A DNA stretch of 64,000 bases from Vespa crabro (taxonomy: Eukaryota; Arthropoda; Insecta; Hymenoptera; Vespidae). The stretch spans positions 13,164,837-13,228,836 of the forward strand of contig NC_060955.1 of the NCBI RefSeq assembly GCF_910589235.1. Direction: 5' to 3'. How positions within the stretch are numbered: position 1 is the stretch's first letter; every line of letters begins with the position of its first letter. The position numbers and the translations under genes are program-made. The notes beneath the pieces were generated by a model, which saw nothing but the letters and a program-made list of their open reading frames with translations, did not search any database and was not told where the DNA came from. Below are positions 49,419-63,462 of the stretch, piece after piece.

Positions 49419-52400
49419 TATCTGCCTGACTGTGTGTAAATAGAAGTTTTAACATGAAAATTGTCGAAAAATGAGATCGACAAATGCGAATTTTGTTAAA
49501 TGCTGAGATAAAATCGTAAACACATTGAAATTACTCGTACCACAGCTTCAGAAATGTTTCCAATCTATTCGGACATTGTATTTCTGAAGATCAAACATCC
49601 ATTTTATCTTGGAATCGACGTTATAACCTTGTTTCATATGATGTATACGATTATTAGCTCATAAAGAAGTATCATCGAAATACGAAATTTCAAATCTCAA
49701 TCAATATCAATGCTTTTATATTCTATCGACGCAGAATATACAATGGAACAAGAACATAAGTTTGTCACTATGTGTAAATACGAGTTTTAACATGAATATT
49801 GTTGAAAATTGAGATCGACACATGCGAATTTCTTTAATTGCAGAGATGTAATCGTGAAATCATAAAACTTACTCGTACCACAGCTTGAGAAATGTTTCCA
49901 ATCTATACGGACATTGTATTTCTGTAGATCAAACATTCATTTTATCTTGGAATCGACGTTATAACCTTGTTTCATATTTTATATACGATTATTAGCTCAT
50001 AAAGAAGTATCATCGAATTACGAAATTTGAAATCTCAACCAATATCAATGCTATTATATTCTATCGACGCAGAATATACAATGGAACAAGATCATAAGTT
50101 TGTCACTATGTGTAAATACGAGTTTCAACATGAATATTGTAGAAAAATGAGATCGACACATGCGAATTTCGTTAATTGCTGAGATTTAATCGTGAAAGCA
50201 TTGAACTAACTCGTACCACAGCCTGAGAATTGTTTCCAATCGATTCGGACATTGTATTTCTGAAGATCAAACATCTATTTTATCTTGGAATCGACGTTTT
50301 AACCTTGTGTCTTATCGTATATACGTTTTTTCGTTCATAATGGCGTACCATCGAAATACGAAATAATGAAATCTCATTCAAATTCAATGAGTTTATATTC
50401 TCTCGACGCAGATTAAAGAATATAACATGAATATAACATTTTTACTATGTTTAGAAACTCGTTTTCATATGATAATTATCGATAAACTTATTCGATAAAG
50501 CGAATTTCGATATAAGCGAAATTAAAATCGTGAATTCTTTAATAATACTTGTGCCACAATTTGACAATGGTTACCAGTCAATTCATAACATTGCATTTCA
50601 TAAGAACAAGCAACTGTTTTATATTGAAATCAAAGTTTTTAACATTGTTTCATATCGTATATACGATTTTTCGCTCATATTAGCGTATCGTCGAAAAACG
50701 AAAAGTTGAAATCTCGTTCAATTTCATTGATTTTATATTCTATCGATGCAGAGCAAACAATATAACAAGAATATAACGTTTCTACTATGTTTAAATACGC
50801 GTTTTCATAAGATAATTATCGAAAAACGTAATTGACCTACGCGAATTTCGGTATAAGCGAAATTAAAATCGTGAAATCTTTAATAATACTCGTGCCACAG
50901 TTTGAAAAAAGTTACCAGTCGATTCAGAACATTTCATTTCATAAGATCAAACATCTATTTTATCTTGGAGTCGACGTTTTAACCTTGTTTCACATCGTAT
51001 ATACGATTTTTCGCCCATATACGCGTACCGTTGAAAAACGAATAGTTGAGATCTCGTTCAATTTCATTGATTTTATATTCTATCGATGCAGAGCAAAGAA
51101 TATAACAAGAATATAACGTTTTTACTATGTTTAAATACTCGTTTTCATATCATAATTATCGATAAACTTAATCGATAACGCGAATTTCGGTATAAGCGAA
51201 ATTAAAATCGTGAAATCTTTAATAATACTTGTGCCACAGTTTGAAAAATGTTACCAATCATTCCAGAACATTGCATTTCATAAGATCAAACATCTGTTTT
51301 ATATTGAAATTAAAGATTTTAACATTGTTTCATATCGTATCTACGATTTTTCGCTCAAATACGCGGTTCGTCGAAAGACGAAAAGTTGAAACCTCGTTCA
51401 ATTTCATTGATTTTATACTCTATTGATGCAGAATAAAGAATCTAACATGAATATAATATTTTTACTATGTTTAAAAACTCGTTTTCATATGATAATTATC
51501 GATAAACTTAATCGATAACGCGAATTTTGGTATAAGCGAAATTAAAATCGTGAAATCTTTAATAATACTTGTGCCACAATTTGAAAATGGTTACCAGTCA
51601 ATTCATAACATTGCATTTCATAAGAACAAGCATCTGTTTTACATTGAAATCAAAGTTTTTAACATTGTTTCATATCGTATATACGATTTTTCGCTAATAT
51701 TAGCGTATCGTCCAAAAACGAAAAGTTGAAATCTCGTTCAATTTCATTGATTTTATATTCTATCGATGCAGAGGAAAGAATATAACAAGAATATAACGTT
51801 TTTGCTATGTTTAAATACGCGTTCACATATGATAATTATCGAAAAACGTAATCGGCATACGCGAATTTCCGTATATGCGAAGTTACAATCGTGAAATCTT
51901 TAATAATACTCGTGCCAAAGTTTGAAAAATATTACCAATCGAATCAGATCATTGCATTTCATAAGATCAAACATGTATTTTATTTTGGAATCGACGTTAT
52001 TACCTTGTTTCATATGTTTTATATGATTATTAGCTCATAAAGAAGTATCGTCGAAAAGCGAAATTTGAATTCTCAACCAATTTCAATGCTTTTATATTCT
52101 ATCGACGCAGAATACATATTGGAACAAGAATATAAGTTTGTTACTATGTGTATATACGAGTTTTAACATGAATATTGTCGAAAAATAAGATCGACACATG
52201 CGAATTTCGAGAATTGCGGAGATGAAATCGTGAAAACATTGAAATTACTTGTACCACCGTTTGAAAAATGTTACCAATCAATTCGGACATTGTATTTCTG
52301 AAGATCAAACAACTATTTAATCTTGGAATCGACGTTTTAACCTTGTTTCATATCGTATATACAATTTTTCGTTCATAATGGCGTGCCAACGTAATACGAA

Positions 52401-52818
52401 ATATTGAAATCTCATTCAAATTCAATGAGTTTATATTCTTTCGACGCAGATTAAAGAATATAACATGATTGTAACGTTTTTACTATGTTTAAAAACGCGT
52501 TTTCATATGATAACTATCGAAAAACGTGTTCGACATACGCGAATTTCGGTATATACGAAGTTAAAATCGTGGAACCTTTAATAATACTCGTGCCACAGTT
52601 TGAAAAAAGTTACCAGTCGATTCAGAACATTTCATTTCATAAGATCAAACATTTATTTTATCTAGGAATCGACGATTTAACATTGTTTCATAACGTATAT
52701 ACGATTTTTCGCTCATATACGCTAATTGTCGAAATACGAAAAGTTGAAATCTCGTTCAATTTCATTGAGTTTATATTCTATCGACGCAGAATAAAGAATA
52801 CAACAAGAATATAACGTT
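49419..52818 (+). repeat. Duplicated segment carrying the A/B boundary, copy 2
   Basis: Partner of 23,600-26,999. Just upstream, block A' matches block A at a different offset (27,173). Relative to copy 2, copy 1 therefore has about four extra monomers (1,354 bp) in the 22-23.6 kb region. Downstream of 52,818 the sequence jumps to match ~38,925 onward (offset 13,893), so about 12 kb of block B has no counterpart in B'. Confidence 0.86.
50367..50388 (+). other. A'-to-B' family junction (second copy of the A/B boundary)
   Basis: Same sequence transition as at 24,548-24,569, displaced by 25,819 bp, with the same flanking variants on both sides ('cagcctgag' upstream; 'catttttactatg' and 'tttagaaactcg' downstream). 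Two independent exchanges at the same point with the same rare flanking variants are improbable, so this boundary was copied as part of a larger block. Confidence 0.86.
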
Positions 52819-54629
52819 TTTACTATGTTTAAATACGCGTTCACATATGATAATTATCGAAAAACGTAATCGACATACGCGAATTTCGGTATATGCGAAG
52901 TAAAAATCGTGAAATCTTTAATAATACTTGTGCCACAGTTTGAAAAATGTTACCAATCGTTTCAGAACATTGCATTTCATAAGGTCAAACATCTGTTTTA
53001 TATTGATATCAAAGATTTTAACATTGTTTCATATCGTATATACGATTTTTCGCTCATATACGCTAATCGTCGAAATACGAAAAGTGGAAACCTCGTTCAA
53101 TTTCATTGATTTTATATTCTATTGATACAGAATAAAGAATATAACATGAACATAACGTTTTTACTATGTTAAAATACTCGTTTTCATATGATAATTATCG
53201 ATAAACTTAATCAACATACGCTAATTTCGGTATATGCGAAGTTAAAATCGTGAAATCTTTAATAATACTTGTGCCACAGTTTGAAAAATGTTACCAATCG
53301 ATTCAGAACATTGCATTTCATAAGATCAAACATCTATTTTATCTTTGGAATTGAAGTTTTAACCTTGATTCACATCGTATATACGATTTTTCGCTCATAT
53401 ACGCGTACCGCCGAAAAACGAAAAGTTGAAATCTCGTTCAATTTCATTGATTTTATATTCTCTCGATGCAGAGCAAAGAATATAACAAGAATATGACGTT
53501 TTTACTATGTTTATATACGCGTTCACATATGATAATTATCGAAAAACGTAATCGGCATACGCGAATTTCAGTATATGCGAAGTTAAAATCGTGAAATCTT
53601 TAATAATACTTATGCCACAGTTTGAAAAATGATACCAATCGTTCCAGAACATTGCATTTCATAAGATCAAACATCTGTTTTATATTGAAATTAAAGATTT
53701 TAACATTGATTCATATCGTATCTACGATTTTTCGCTCAAATAAGCGTATCGTCGAAAAACGAAAAGTTGAAACCTCGTTCAATTTCATTGATTTTATATT
53801 CTATTGATACAGAATAATGAATATAACATGCATATAACGTTTTTATTATGTTTAAAAACTCGTTTTCATATGATAATTATCGATAAACTTAATCGAAAAC
53901 GCGAATTTCGGTATAAGCGAAATTAAAATCGTGAAATCTTTAATAATACTTGTGCCACAATTTAAAAATGGTTACCAGTCGATTCATAACATTGCATTTC
54001 ATAAGAACAAGCATCTGTATTATATTGAAATCAAAGTTTTTAACATTGTTTCATATCGTATATAAGATTTTTCGCACATATAAGCGTATCGTCGAAAAAC
54101 GAAAAGTTGAAATCTCGTTCAATTTCATTGATTTTATATTCTATCGATGCAGAGCAAAGAATATAACAAGAATTTAACGTTTTTACAATGTTTAAATTCT
54201 CGTTTTCATATGATAATTATCGAAAAACGTAATCGGCATACGCGAAATTCAGTATATGCGAAGTTAAAAACGAGAAATCTTTAATAATACTCGTGCCACA
54301 GTTTGAAAAATATTACCAATCGAATTAGAACATTGCATTTCATAAGATCAAACATCTATTTTATTTTGGATTCGACGTTATAACCTTGTTTCATATGTTA
54401 TATGCGATTATTAGCTCATAAAGTATAGTCGAAAAGCGAAATTTGAATTCTCAACAAATTTCAATGCTTTTATATTCTATCGACGCAGAATACATATTGG
54501 AACAATAATATAAGTTTGTTACTATGTGTAAATACGAGTTTTAACATGAATATAGTCGAAAAATAAGATCGACCCATGCGAATTTCGAGAATTGCGGAGA
54601 TGAAATCGTGAAAACATTGAAATTACTTG
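52252..54629 (+). repeat. B' higher-order unit, 7 monomers with an exchange point and a hybrid
   Basis: The first part of this unit (to 52,818) belongs to the copy of 26,433-26,999. It then continues as D from about 52,931 and a hybrid monomer from about 53,272 that begins like E ('gttaccaatcgattcag') and ends like B5/E ('tctttggaattgaag', 'gcgtaccgccg'). B1, B2 and B3 follow. The unit is a mosaic of at least two segments of block B. Confidence 0.78.
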
Positions 54630-57010
54630 TACCACCGTTTGAAAAATGTTACCAATCAATTCGGACATTGTATTTCTGAAGATCAAACATCTATTTAATC
54701 TTGGAATCGACGTTTTAACCTTGTTTCATATCGTATATACAATTTTTCGTTCATAATGGCGTACCATCGTAATACGAAATATTGAAGTCTCATTCAAATT
54801 CAATGAGTTTATATTCTCTCGACGCGGGAATAAAGAATATAACATGAATGTAACGTTATTACTATGTTTAAAAACGCGTTATTATATGATAATTATCGAA
54901 AAACGTGTTCGACATACGCGAATTTCGGTATATACGAAGTTAAAATCGTGAAACCTTTAATAATACTCGTGCCCCAGTTTGAAGAAAGTTACCAGTCGAT
55001 TCAGAACATTGCATTTCATAAGATCACACATCTATTTTATCTTTGGAATTGAAGTTTTAACCTTGTTTCACATCGTATATACGATTTTTCGCTCATATAC
55101 GCGTACCGCCGAAAAACGAAAAGATGAAATCTCGTTCAATTTCATTGATTTTATATTCTATCGATGCAGAGCAAAGAATATATCAAGAATATAACGTTTT
55201 TACTATGTTTAAATACGCGTTCACATATGATAATTATCGAAAAACGTAATCGACATACGCGAATTTCGGTATATGCGAAGTAAAAATCGTGAAATCTTTA
55301 ATAATACTTGTGCCACAGTTTGAAAAATGTTACCAATCGTTTCAGAACATTGCATTTCATAAGGTCAAACATCTGTTTTATATTGATATCAAAGATTTTA
55401 ACATTGTTTCATATCGTATATACGATTTTTCGCTCATATACGCTAATCGTCGAAATACGAAAAGTGGAAACCTCGTTCAATTTCATTGATTTTATATTCT
55501 ATTGATACAGAATAAAGAATATAACATGAACATAACGTTTTTACTATGTTAAAATACTCGTTTTCATATGATAATTATCGATAAACTTAATCAACATACG
55601 CGAATTTCGGTATATGCGAAGTTAAAATCGTGAAATCTTTAATAATACTTGTGCCACAGTTTGAAAAATGTTACCAATCGATTCAGAACATTGCATTTCA
55701 TATGATCAAACATCTATTTTTATATTTGAATCACAGTTATTAACACTGTTTCATATCGTATATACGATTTTTCGCTCATATAAGCGTATCGTCGAAAAAC
55801 GAAATGTTGAAATCTCGTTCAATTTCATTGATTTTATATTCTATCGATGCAGAGCAAAGAATATAACAAGAATATGACGTTTTTACTATGTTTATATACG
55901 CGTTCACATATGATAATTATCGAAAAACGTAATCGGCATACGCGAATTTCAGTATATGCGTAGTTAAAATCGTGAAATCTTTAATAATACTTATGCCACA
56001 GTTTGAAAAATGATACCAATCGTTCCAGAACATTGCATTTCATAAGATCAAACATCTGTTTTATATTGAAATTAAAGATTTTAACATTGATTCATATCGT
56101 ATCTACGATTTTTCGCTCAAATACGCGTACCGTCGAAAAACGAAAAGTTGAAACCTCGTTCAATTTCATTGATTTTATATTCTATTGATACAGAATAATG
56201 AATATAACATGCATATAACGTTTTTATTATGTTTAAAAACTCGTTTTCATATGATAATTATCGATAAACTTAATCGAAAACGCGAATTTCGGTATAAGCG
56301 AAATTAAAATCGTGAAATCTTAAATAATACTTGTGCCACAATTTAAAAATGGTTACCAGTCGATTCAGAACATTGCATTTCATAAGATCAAACATCTATT
56401 TTATCTTTGGAATTGAAGTTTTAACCTTGATTCACATCGTATATACGATTTTTCGCTCATATACGCGTACCGCCGAAAAACGAAAAGTTGAAATCTCGTT
56501 CAATTTCATTGATTTTATATTCTATCGATGCAGAGCAAAGAATATAACAAGAATTTAACGTTTTTACTATGTTTAAATACGCGTTCACATATGATAATTA
56601 TCGAAAAACGTAATCGGCATACGCGAAATTCAGTATATGCGAAGTTAAAAACGAGAAATCTTTAATAATACTCGTGCCACAGTTTGAAAAATATTACCAA
56701 TCGAATTAGAACATTGCATTTCATAAGATCAAACATCTATTTTATTTTGGATTCGACGTTATAACCTTGTTTCATATGTTATATGCGATTATTAGCTCAT
56801 AAAGTATAGTCGAAAAGCGAAATTTGAATCCTCAACAAATTTCAATGCTTTTATTTTCTATCGACGCAGAATACATATTGGAACAATAATATAAGTTTGT
56901 TACTATGTGTAAATACGAGTTTTAACATGAATATAGTCGAAAAATAAGATCGACCCATGCGAATTTCGAGAATTGCGGAGATGAAATCGTGAAAACATTG
57001 AAATTACTTG
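54630..57010 (+). repeat. B' higher-order unit, 7-mer (2,381 bp) with a B2/B5 hybrid
   Basis: Order is B4, B5, D, E, B1, B2/B5 hybrid, B3. The hybrid begins at about 56,334 as B2 ('ccacaatttaaaaatgg') and switches to B5 within 'gttaccagtcgattca' ('tctttggaattgaag', 'gcgtaccgccg'), then ends in a B2 tail ('caagaatttaacg'). The same hybrid recurs at about 59,049, so it is shared by descent with the 5-mer there. Confidence 0.82.
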
Positions 57011-58027
57011 TACCACCGTTTGAAAAATGTTACCAATCAATTCGGACATTGTATTTCTGAAGATCAAACATCTATTTAATCTTGGAATCGATGTTTTAAC
57101 CTTGTTTCATATCGTATATACAATTTTTCGTTCATAATGGCGTACCATCGTAATACGAAATATTGAAGTCTCATTCAAATTCAATGAGTTTATATTCTCT
57201 CGACGCGGGAATAAAGAATATAACATGAATGTAACGTTATTACTATGTTTAAAAACGCGTTATTATATGATAATTATCGAAAAACGTGTTCGACATACGC
57301 GAATTTCGGTATATACGAAGTTAAAATCGTGAAACCTTTAATAATACTCGTGCCCCAGTTTGAAGAAAGTTACCAGTCGATTCAGAACATTGCATTTCAT
57401 AAGATCAAACATCTATTTTATCTTTGGAATTGAAGTTTTAACCTTGATTCACATCGTATATACGATTTTTCGCTCATATACGCGTACCGCCGAAAAACGA
57501 AAAGTTGAAATCTCGTTCAATTTCATTGATTTTATATTCTATCGATGCAGAGCAAAGAATATAACAAGAATTTAACGTTTTTACTATGTTTAAATACGCG
57601 TTCACATATGATAATTATCGAAAAACGTAATCGGCATACGCGAAATTCAGTATATGCGAAGTTAAAAACGAGAAATCTTTAATAATACTCGTGCCACAGT
57701 TTGAAAAATATTACCAATCGAATTAGAACATTGCATTTCATAAGATCAAACATCTATTTTATTTTGGATTCGACGTTATAACCTTGTTTCATATGTTATA
57801 TGCGATTATTAGCTCATAAAGTATAGTCGAAAAGCGAAATTTGAATCCTCAACAAATTTCAATGCTTTTATTTTCTATCGACGCAGAATACATATTGGAA
57901 CAATAATATAAGTTTGTTACTATGTGTAAATACGAGTTTTAACATGAATATAGTCGAAAAATAAGATCGACCCATGCGAATTTCGAGAATTGCGGAGATG
58001 AAATCGTGAAAACATTGAAATTACTTG
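57011..58027 (+). repeat. B' higher-order unit, 3-mer (1,017 bp)
   Basis: Only B4, a B5-like monomer with a B2 tail, and B3 are present before the next B4 at 58,028. It looks like the 7-mer collapsed by an exchange between B5 and the B2/B5 hybrid, because the middle monomer matches both. This is the shortest complete unit with the B3-B4 pair. The adjacent units share the variants 'gaatcctcaac' and 'gaatcgatgtttt'. Confidence 0.82.
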
Positions 58028-59725
58028 TACCACCGTTTGAAAAATGTTACCAATCAATTCGGACATTGTATTTCTGAAGATCAAACATCTATTTAATCTT
58101 GGAATCGATGTTTTAACCTTGTTTCATATCGTATATACAATTTTTCGTTCATAATGGCGTACCATCGTAATACGAAATATTGAAGTCTCATTCAAATTCA
58201 ATGAGTTTATATTCTCTCGACGCGGGAATAAAGAATATAACATGAATGTAACGTTATTACTATGTTTAAAAACGCGTTATTATATGATAATTATCGAAAA
58301 ACGTGTTCGACATACGCGAATTTCGGTATATACGAAGTTAAAATCGTGATACCTTTAATAATACTCGTGCCCCAGTTTGAAGAAAGTTACCAGTCGATTC
58401 AGAACATTGCATTTCATAAGATCAAACATCTATTTTATCTTTGGAATTGAAGTTTTAACCTTGATTCACATCGTATATACGATTTTTCGCTCATATACGC
58501 GTACAGCCGAAAAACGAAAAGTTGAAATCTCGTTCAATTTCATTGATTTTATATTCTCTCGATGCAGAGCAAAGAATATAACAAGAATATGACGTTTTTA
58601 CTATGTTTATATAGGCGTTCACATATGATAATTATCGAAAAACGTAATCGGCATACGCGAATTTCAGTATATGCGTAGTTAAAATCGTGAAATCTTTAAT
58701 AATACTTATGCCACAGTTTGAAAAATGATACCAATCGTTCCAGAACATTGCATTTCATAAGATCAAACATCTGTTTTATATTGAAATTAAAGATTTTAAC
58801 ATTGATTCATATCGTATCTACGATTTTTCGCTCAAATAAGCGTATTGTCGAAAAACGAAAAGTTGAAACCTCGTTCAATTTCATTGATTTTATATTCTAT
58901 TGATACAGAATAATGAATATAACATGCATATAACGTTTTTATTATGTTTAAAAACTCGTTTTCATATGATAATTATCGATAAACTTAATCGAAAACGCGA
59001 ATTTCGGTATAAGCGAAATTAAAATCGTGAAATCTTAAATAATACTTGTGCCACAATTTAAAAATGGTTACCAGTCGATTCAGAACATTGCATTTCATAA
59101 GATCAAACATCTATTTTATCTTTGGAATTGAAGTTTTAACCTTGATTCACATCGTATATACGATTTTTCGCTCATATACGCGTACCGCCGAAAAACGAAA
59201 AGTTGAAATCTCGTTCAATTTCATTGATTTTATATTCTATCGATGCAGAGCAAAGAATATAACAAGAATTTAACGTTTTTACTATGTTTAAATACGCGTT
59301 CACATATGATAATTATCGAAAAACGTAATCGGCATACGCGAAATTCAGTATATGCGAAGTTAAAAACGAGAAATCTTTAATAATACTCGTGCCACAGTTT
59401 GAAAAATATTACCAATCGAATTAGAACATTGCATTTCATAAGATCAAACATCTATTTTATTTTGGATTCGACGTTATAACCTTGTTTCATATGTTATATG
59501 CGATTATTAGCTCATAAAGTATAGTCGAAAAGCGAAATTTGAATTCTCAACAAATTTCAATGCTTTTATTTTCTATCGACGCAGAATACATATTGGAAAA
59601 ATAATATAAGTTTGTTACTATGTGTAAATACGAGTTTTAACATGAATATAGTCGAAAAATAAGATCGACCCATGCGAATTTCGAGAATTGCGGAGATGAA
59701 ATCGTGAAAACATTGAAATTACTTG
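58028..59725 (+). repeat. B' higher-order unit, 5-mer (1,698 bp)
   Basis: B4, B5/E, B1, B2/B5 hybrid and B3. Private variants include 'gtgatacctttaat' and 'gtacagccg'. It matches the 40,057 unit in composition but differs in the B2/B5 hybrid. Confidence 0.82.
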
Positions 59726-61422
59726 TACCACCGTTTGAAAAATGTTACCAATCAATTCGGACATTGTATTTCTGAAGATCAAACATCTATTTAATCTTGG
59801 AATCGACGTTTTAACCTTGTTTCATATCGTATATACAATTTTTCGTTCATAATGGCGTACCATCGTAATACGAAATATTGAAGTCTCATCAAATTCAATG
59901 AGTTTATATTCTCTCGACGCGGGAATAAAGAATATAACATGAATGTAACGTTATTACTATGTTTAAAAACGCGTTATTATATGATAATTATCGAAAAACG
60001 TGTTCGACATACGCGAATTTCGGTATATACGAAGTTAAAATCGTGAAACCTTTAATAATACTCGTGCCCCAGTTTGAAGAAAGTTACCAGTCGATTCAGA
60101 ACATTGCATTTCATAAGATCAAACATCTATTTTATCTTTGGAATTGAAGTTTTAACCTTGATTCACATCGTATATACGATTTTTCGCTCATATACGCGTA
60201 CCGCCGAAAAACGAAAAGTTGAAATCTCGTTCAATTTCATTGATTTTATATTCTCTCGATGCAGAGCAAAGAATATAACATGAATATGACGTTTTTACTA
60301 TGTTTATATACGCGTTCACATATGATAATTATCGAAAAACGTAATCGGCATACGCGAATTTCAGTATATGCGAAGTTAAAATCGTGAAATCTTTAATAAT
60401 ACTTATGCCACAGTTTGAAAAATGATACCAATCGTTCCAGAACATTGCATTTCATAAGATCAAACATCTGTTTTATATTGAAATTAAAGATTTTAACATT
60501 GATTCATATCGTATCTACGATTTTTCGCTCAAATAAGCGTATCGTCGAAAAACGAAAAGTTGAAACCTCGTTCAATTTCATTGATTTTATATTCTATTGA
60601 TACAGAATAATGAATATAACATGCATATAACGTTTTTATTATGTTTAAAAACTCGTTTTCATATGATAATTATCGATAAACTTAATCGAAAACGCGAATT
60701 TCGGTATAAGCGAAATTAAAATCGTGAAATCTTTAATAATACTCGTGCCACAATTTAAAAATGGTTTCCAGTCGATTCATAACATTGCATTTCATAAGAA
60801 CAAGCATCTGTATTATATTGAAATCAAAGTTTTTAACATTGTTTCATATCGTATATACGATTTTTCGCTCATATAAGCGTATCGTCGAAAAACGAAAAGT
60901 TGAAATCTCGTTCAATTTCATTGATTTTATATTCTATCGATGCAGAGCAAAGAATATAACAAGAATTTAACGTTTTTACTATGTTTAAATACGCGTTCAC
61001 ATATGATAATTATCGAAAAACGTAATCGGCATACGCGAAATTCAGTATATGCGAAGTTAAAAACGAGAAATCTTTAATAATACTCGTGCCACAGTTTGAA
61101 AAATATTACCAATCGAATTAGAACATTGCATTTCATAAGATCAAACATCTATTTTATTTTGGATTCGACGTTATAACCTTGTTTCATATGTTATATGCGA
61201 TTATTAGCTCATAAAGTATAGTCGAAAAGCGAAATTTGAATTCTCAACAAATTTCAATGCTTTTATATTCTATCGACGCAGAATACATATTGGAACAATA
61301 ATATAAGTTTGTTACTATGTGTAAATACGAGTTTTAACATGAATATACTCGAAAAATAAGATCGACCCATGCGAATTTCGAGAATTGCGGAGATGAAATC
61401 GTGAAAACATTGAAATTACTTG
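59726..61422 (+). repeat. B' higher-order unit, 5-mer (1,697 bp)
   Basis: B4, B5/E, B1, B2 and B3, with an unfused B2 ('ccacaatttaaaaatggtttcc'). It pairs with 40,057-41,753 at offset 19,669, including the one-base deletion 'ctcatcaaattc'. Confidence 0.83.
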
Positions 61423-63462
61423 TACCACCGTTTGAAAAATGTTACCAATCAATTCGGACATTGTATTTCTGAAGATCAAACATCTATTTAATCTTGGAAT
61501 CGACGTTTCAACCTTGTTTCATATCGTATATACAATTTTTCGTTCATAATGGCGTACCATCGTAATACGAAATATTGAAGTCTCATTCAAATTCAATGAG
61601 TTTATATTCTCTCGACGCGGGAATAAAGAATATAACATGAATGTAACGTTATTACTATGTTTAAAAACGCGTTATTATATGATAATTATCGAAAAACGTG
61701 TTCGACATACGCGAATTTCGGTATATACGAAGTTAAAATCGTGAAACCTTTAATAATACTCGTGCCCCAGTTTGAAGAAAGTTACCAGTCGATTCAGAAC
61801 ATTGCATTTCATAAGATCAAACATCTATTTTATCTTTGGAATTGAAGTTTTAACCTTGATTCACATCGTATATACGATTTTTCGCTCATATACGCGTACC
61901 ATCGTAATACGAAATATTGAAGTCTCATTCAAATTCAATGAGTTTATATTCTCTCGACGCGGGAATAAAGAATATAACATGAATGTAACGTTATTACTAT
62001 GTTTAAAAACGCGTTATTATATGATAATTATCGAAAAACGTGTTCGACATACGCGAATTTCGGTATATACGAAGTTAAAATCGTGAAACCTTTAATAATA
62101 CTCGTGCCCCAGTTTGAAGAAAGTTACCAGTCGATTCAGAACATTGCATTTCATAAGATCAAACATCTATTTTATCTTTGGAATTGAAGTTTTAACCTTG
62201 ATTCACATCGTATATACGATTTTTCGCTCATATAGGCGTACCGCCGAAAAACGAAAAGTTGAAATCTCGTTCAATATCATTGATTTTATATTCTCTCGAT
62301 GCAGAGCAAAGAATATAACAAGAATATGACGTTTTTACTATGTTTATATACGCGTTCACATATGATAATTATCGAAAAACGTAATCGGCATACGCGAATT
62401 TCAGTATATGCGAAGTTAAAATCGTGAAATCTTTAATAATACTTATGCCACAGTTTGAAAAATGATACCAATCGTTCCAGAACATTGCATTTCATAAGAT
62501 CAAACATCTGTTTTATATTGAAATTAAAGATTTTAACATTGATTCATATCGTATCTACGATTTTTCGCTCAAATAAGCGTATCGTCGAAAAACGAAAAGT
62601 TGAAACCTCGTTCAATTTCATTGATTTTATATTCTATTGATACAGAATAATGAATATAACATGCATATAACGTTTTTATTATGTTTAAAAACTCGTTTTC
62701 ATATGATAATTATCGATAAACTTAATCGAAAACGCGAATTTCGGTATAAGCGAAATTAAAATCGTGAAATCTTTAATAATACTTGTGCCACAATTTAAAA
62801 ATGGTTTCCAGTCGATTCATAACATTGCATTTCATAAGAACAAGCATCTGTATTATATTGAAATCAAAGTTTTTAACATTGTTTCATATCGTATATACGA
62901 TTTTTCGCTCATATAAGCGTATCGTCGAAAAACGAAAAGTTGAAATCTCGTTCAATTTCATTGATTTTATATTCTATCGATGCAGAGCAAAGAATATAAC
63001 AAGAATTTAACGTTTTTACTATGTTTAAATACGCGTTCACATATGATAATTATGGAAAAACGTAATCGGCATACGCGAAATTCAGTATATGCGAAGTTAA
63101 AAACGAGAAATCTTTAATAATACTCGTGCCACAGTTTGAAAAATATTACCAATCGAATTAGAACATTGCATTTCATAAGATCAAACATCTATTTTATTTT
63201 GGATTCGACGTTATAACCTTGTTTCATATGTTATATGCGATTATTAGCTCATAAAGTATAGTCGAAAAGCGAAATTTGAATTCTCAACAAATTTCAATGC
63301 TTTTATATTCTATCGACGCAGAATACATATTGGAACAATAATATAAGTTTGTTACTATGTGTAAATACGAGTTTTAACATGAATATAGTCGAAAAATAAG
63401 ATCGACCCATGCGAATTTCGAGAATTGCGGAGATGAAATCGTGAAAACATTGAAATTACTTG
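61423..63462 (+). repeat. B' higher-order unit, 5-mer plus one hybrid B5/B4 monomer (2,040 bp)
   Basis: After a B4 at 61,423, the following B5 switches back into B4 sequence at the shared 'gcgtacc' (about 61,894-61,900): 'cgctcatatacgcgtacc' is followed by 'atcgtaatacg'. This repeats the B4 distal part 342 bp after the first. The switch fuses reading frames into a 104-codon open frame (61772-62086), which is an accident of the exchange and not a gene. Confidence 0.86.

Larger units (their letters stand above)
42171..50378 (+). repeat. Satellite block A' (second family A block)
   Basis: About 24 family A monomers. The alpha landmark sits at 42552, 43905, 44582, 45597, 46274, 47627, 48303, 49317 and 50332, giving intervals of 1353, 677, 1015, 677, 1353, 676, 1014 and 1015 bp. 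Private variants of block A reappear in the same order: 'attgtttttctg' (13.95 kb and 44.5 kb), 'cgtaaaagcattg' (17.27 kb and 45.46 kb), 'gatcatacatc' with 'ttttagcc' (19.4 kb and 46.2 kb), 'gacaagtgcg' (20.6 kb and 47.8 kb) and 'cgtaaacacattg' (22.3 kb and 49.5 kb). This makes A' a contracted collinear relative of A rather than an independent array. Confidence 0.95.
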
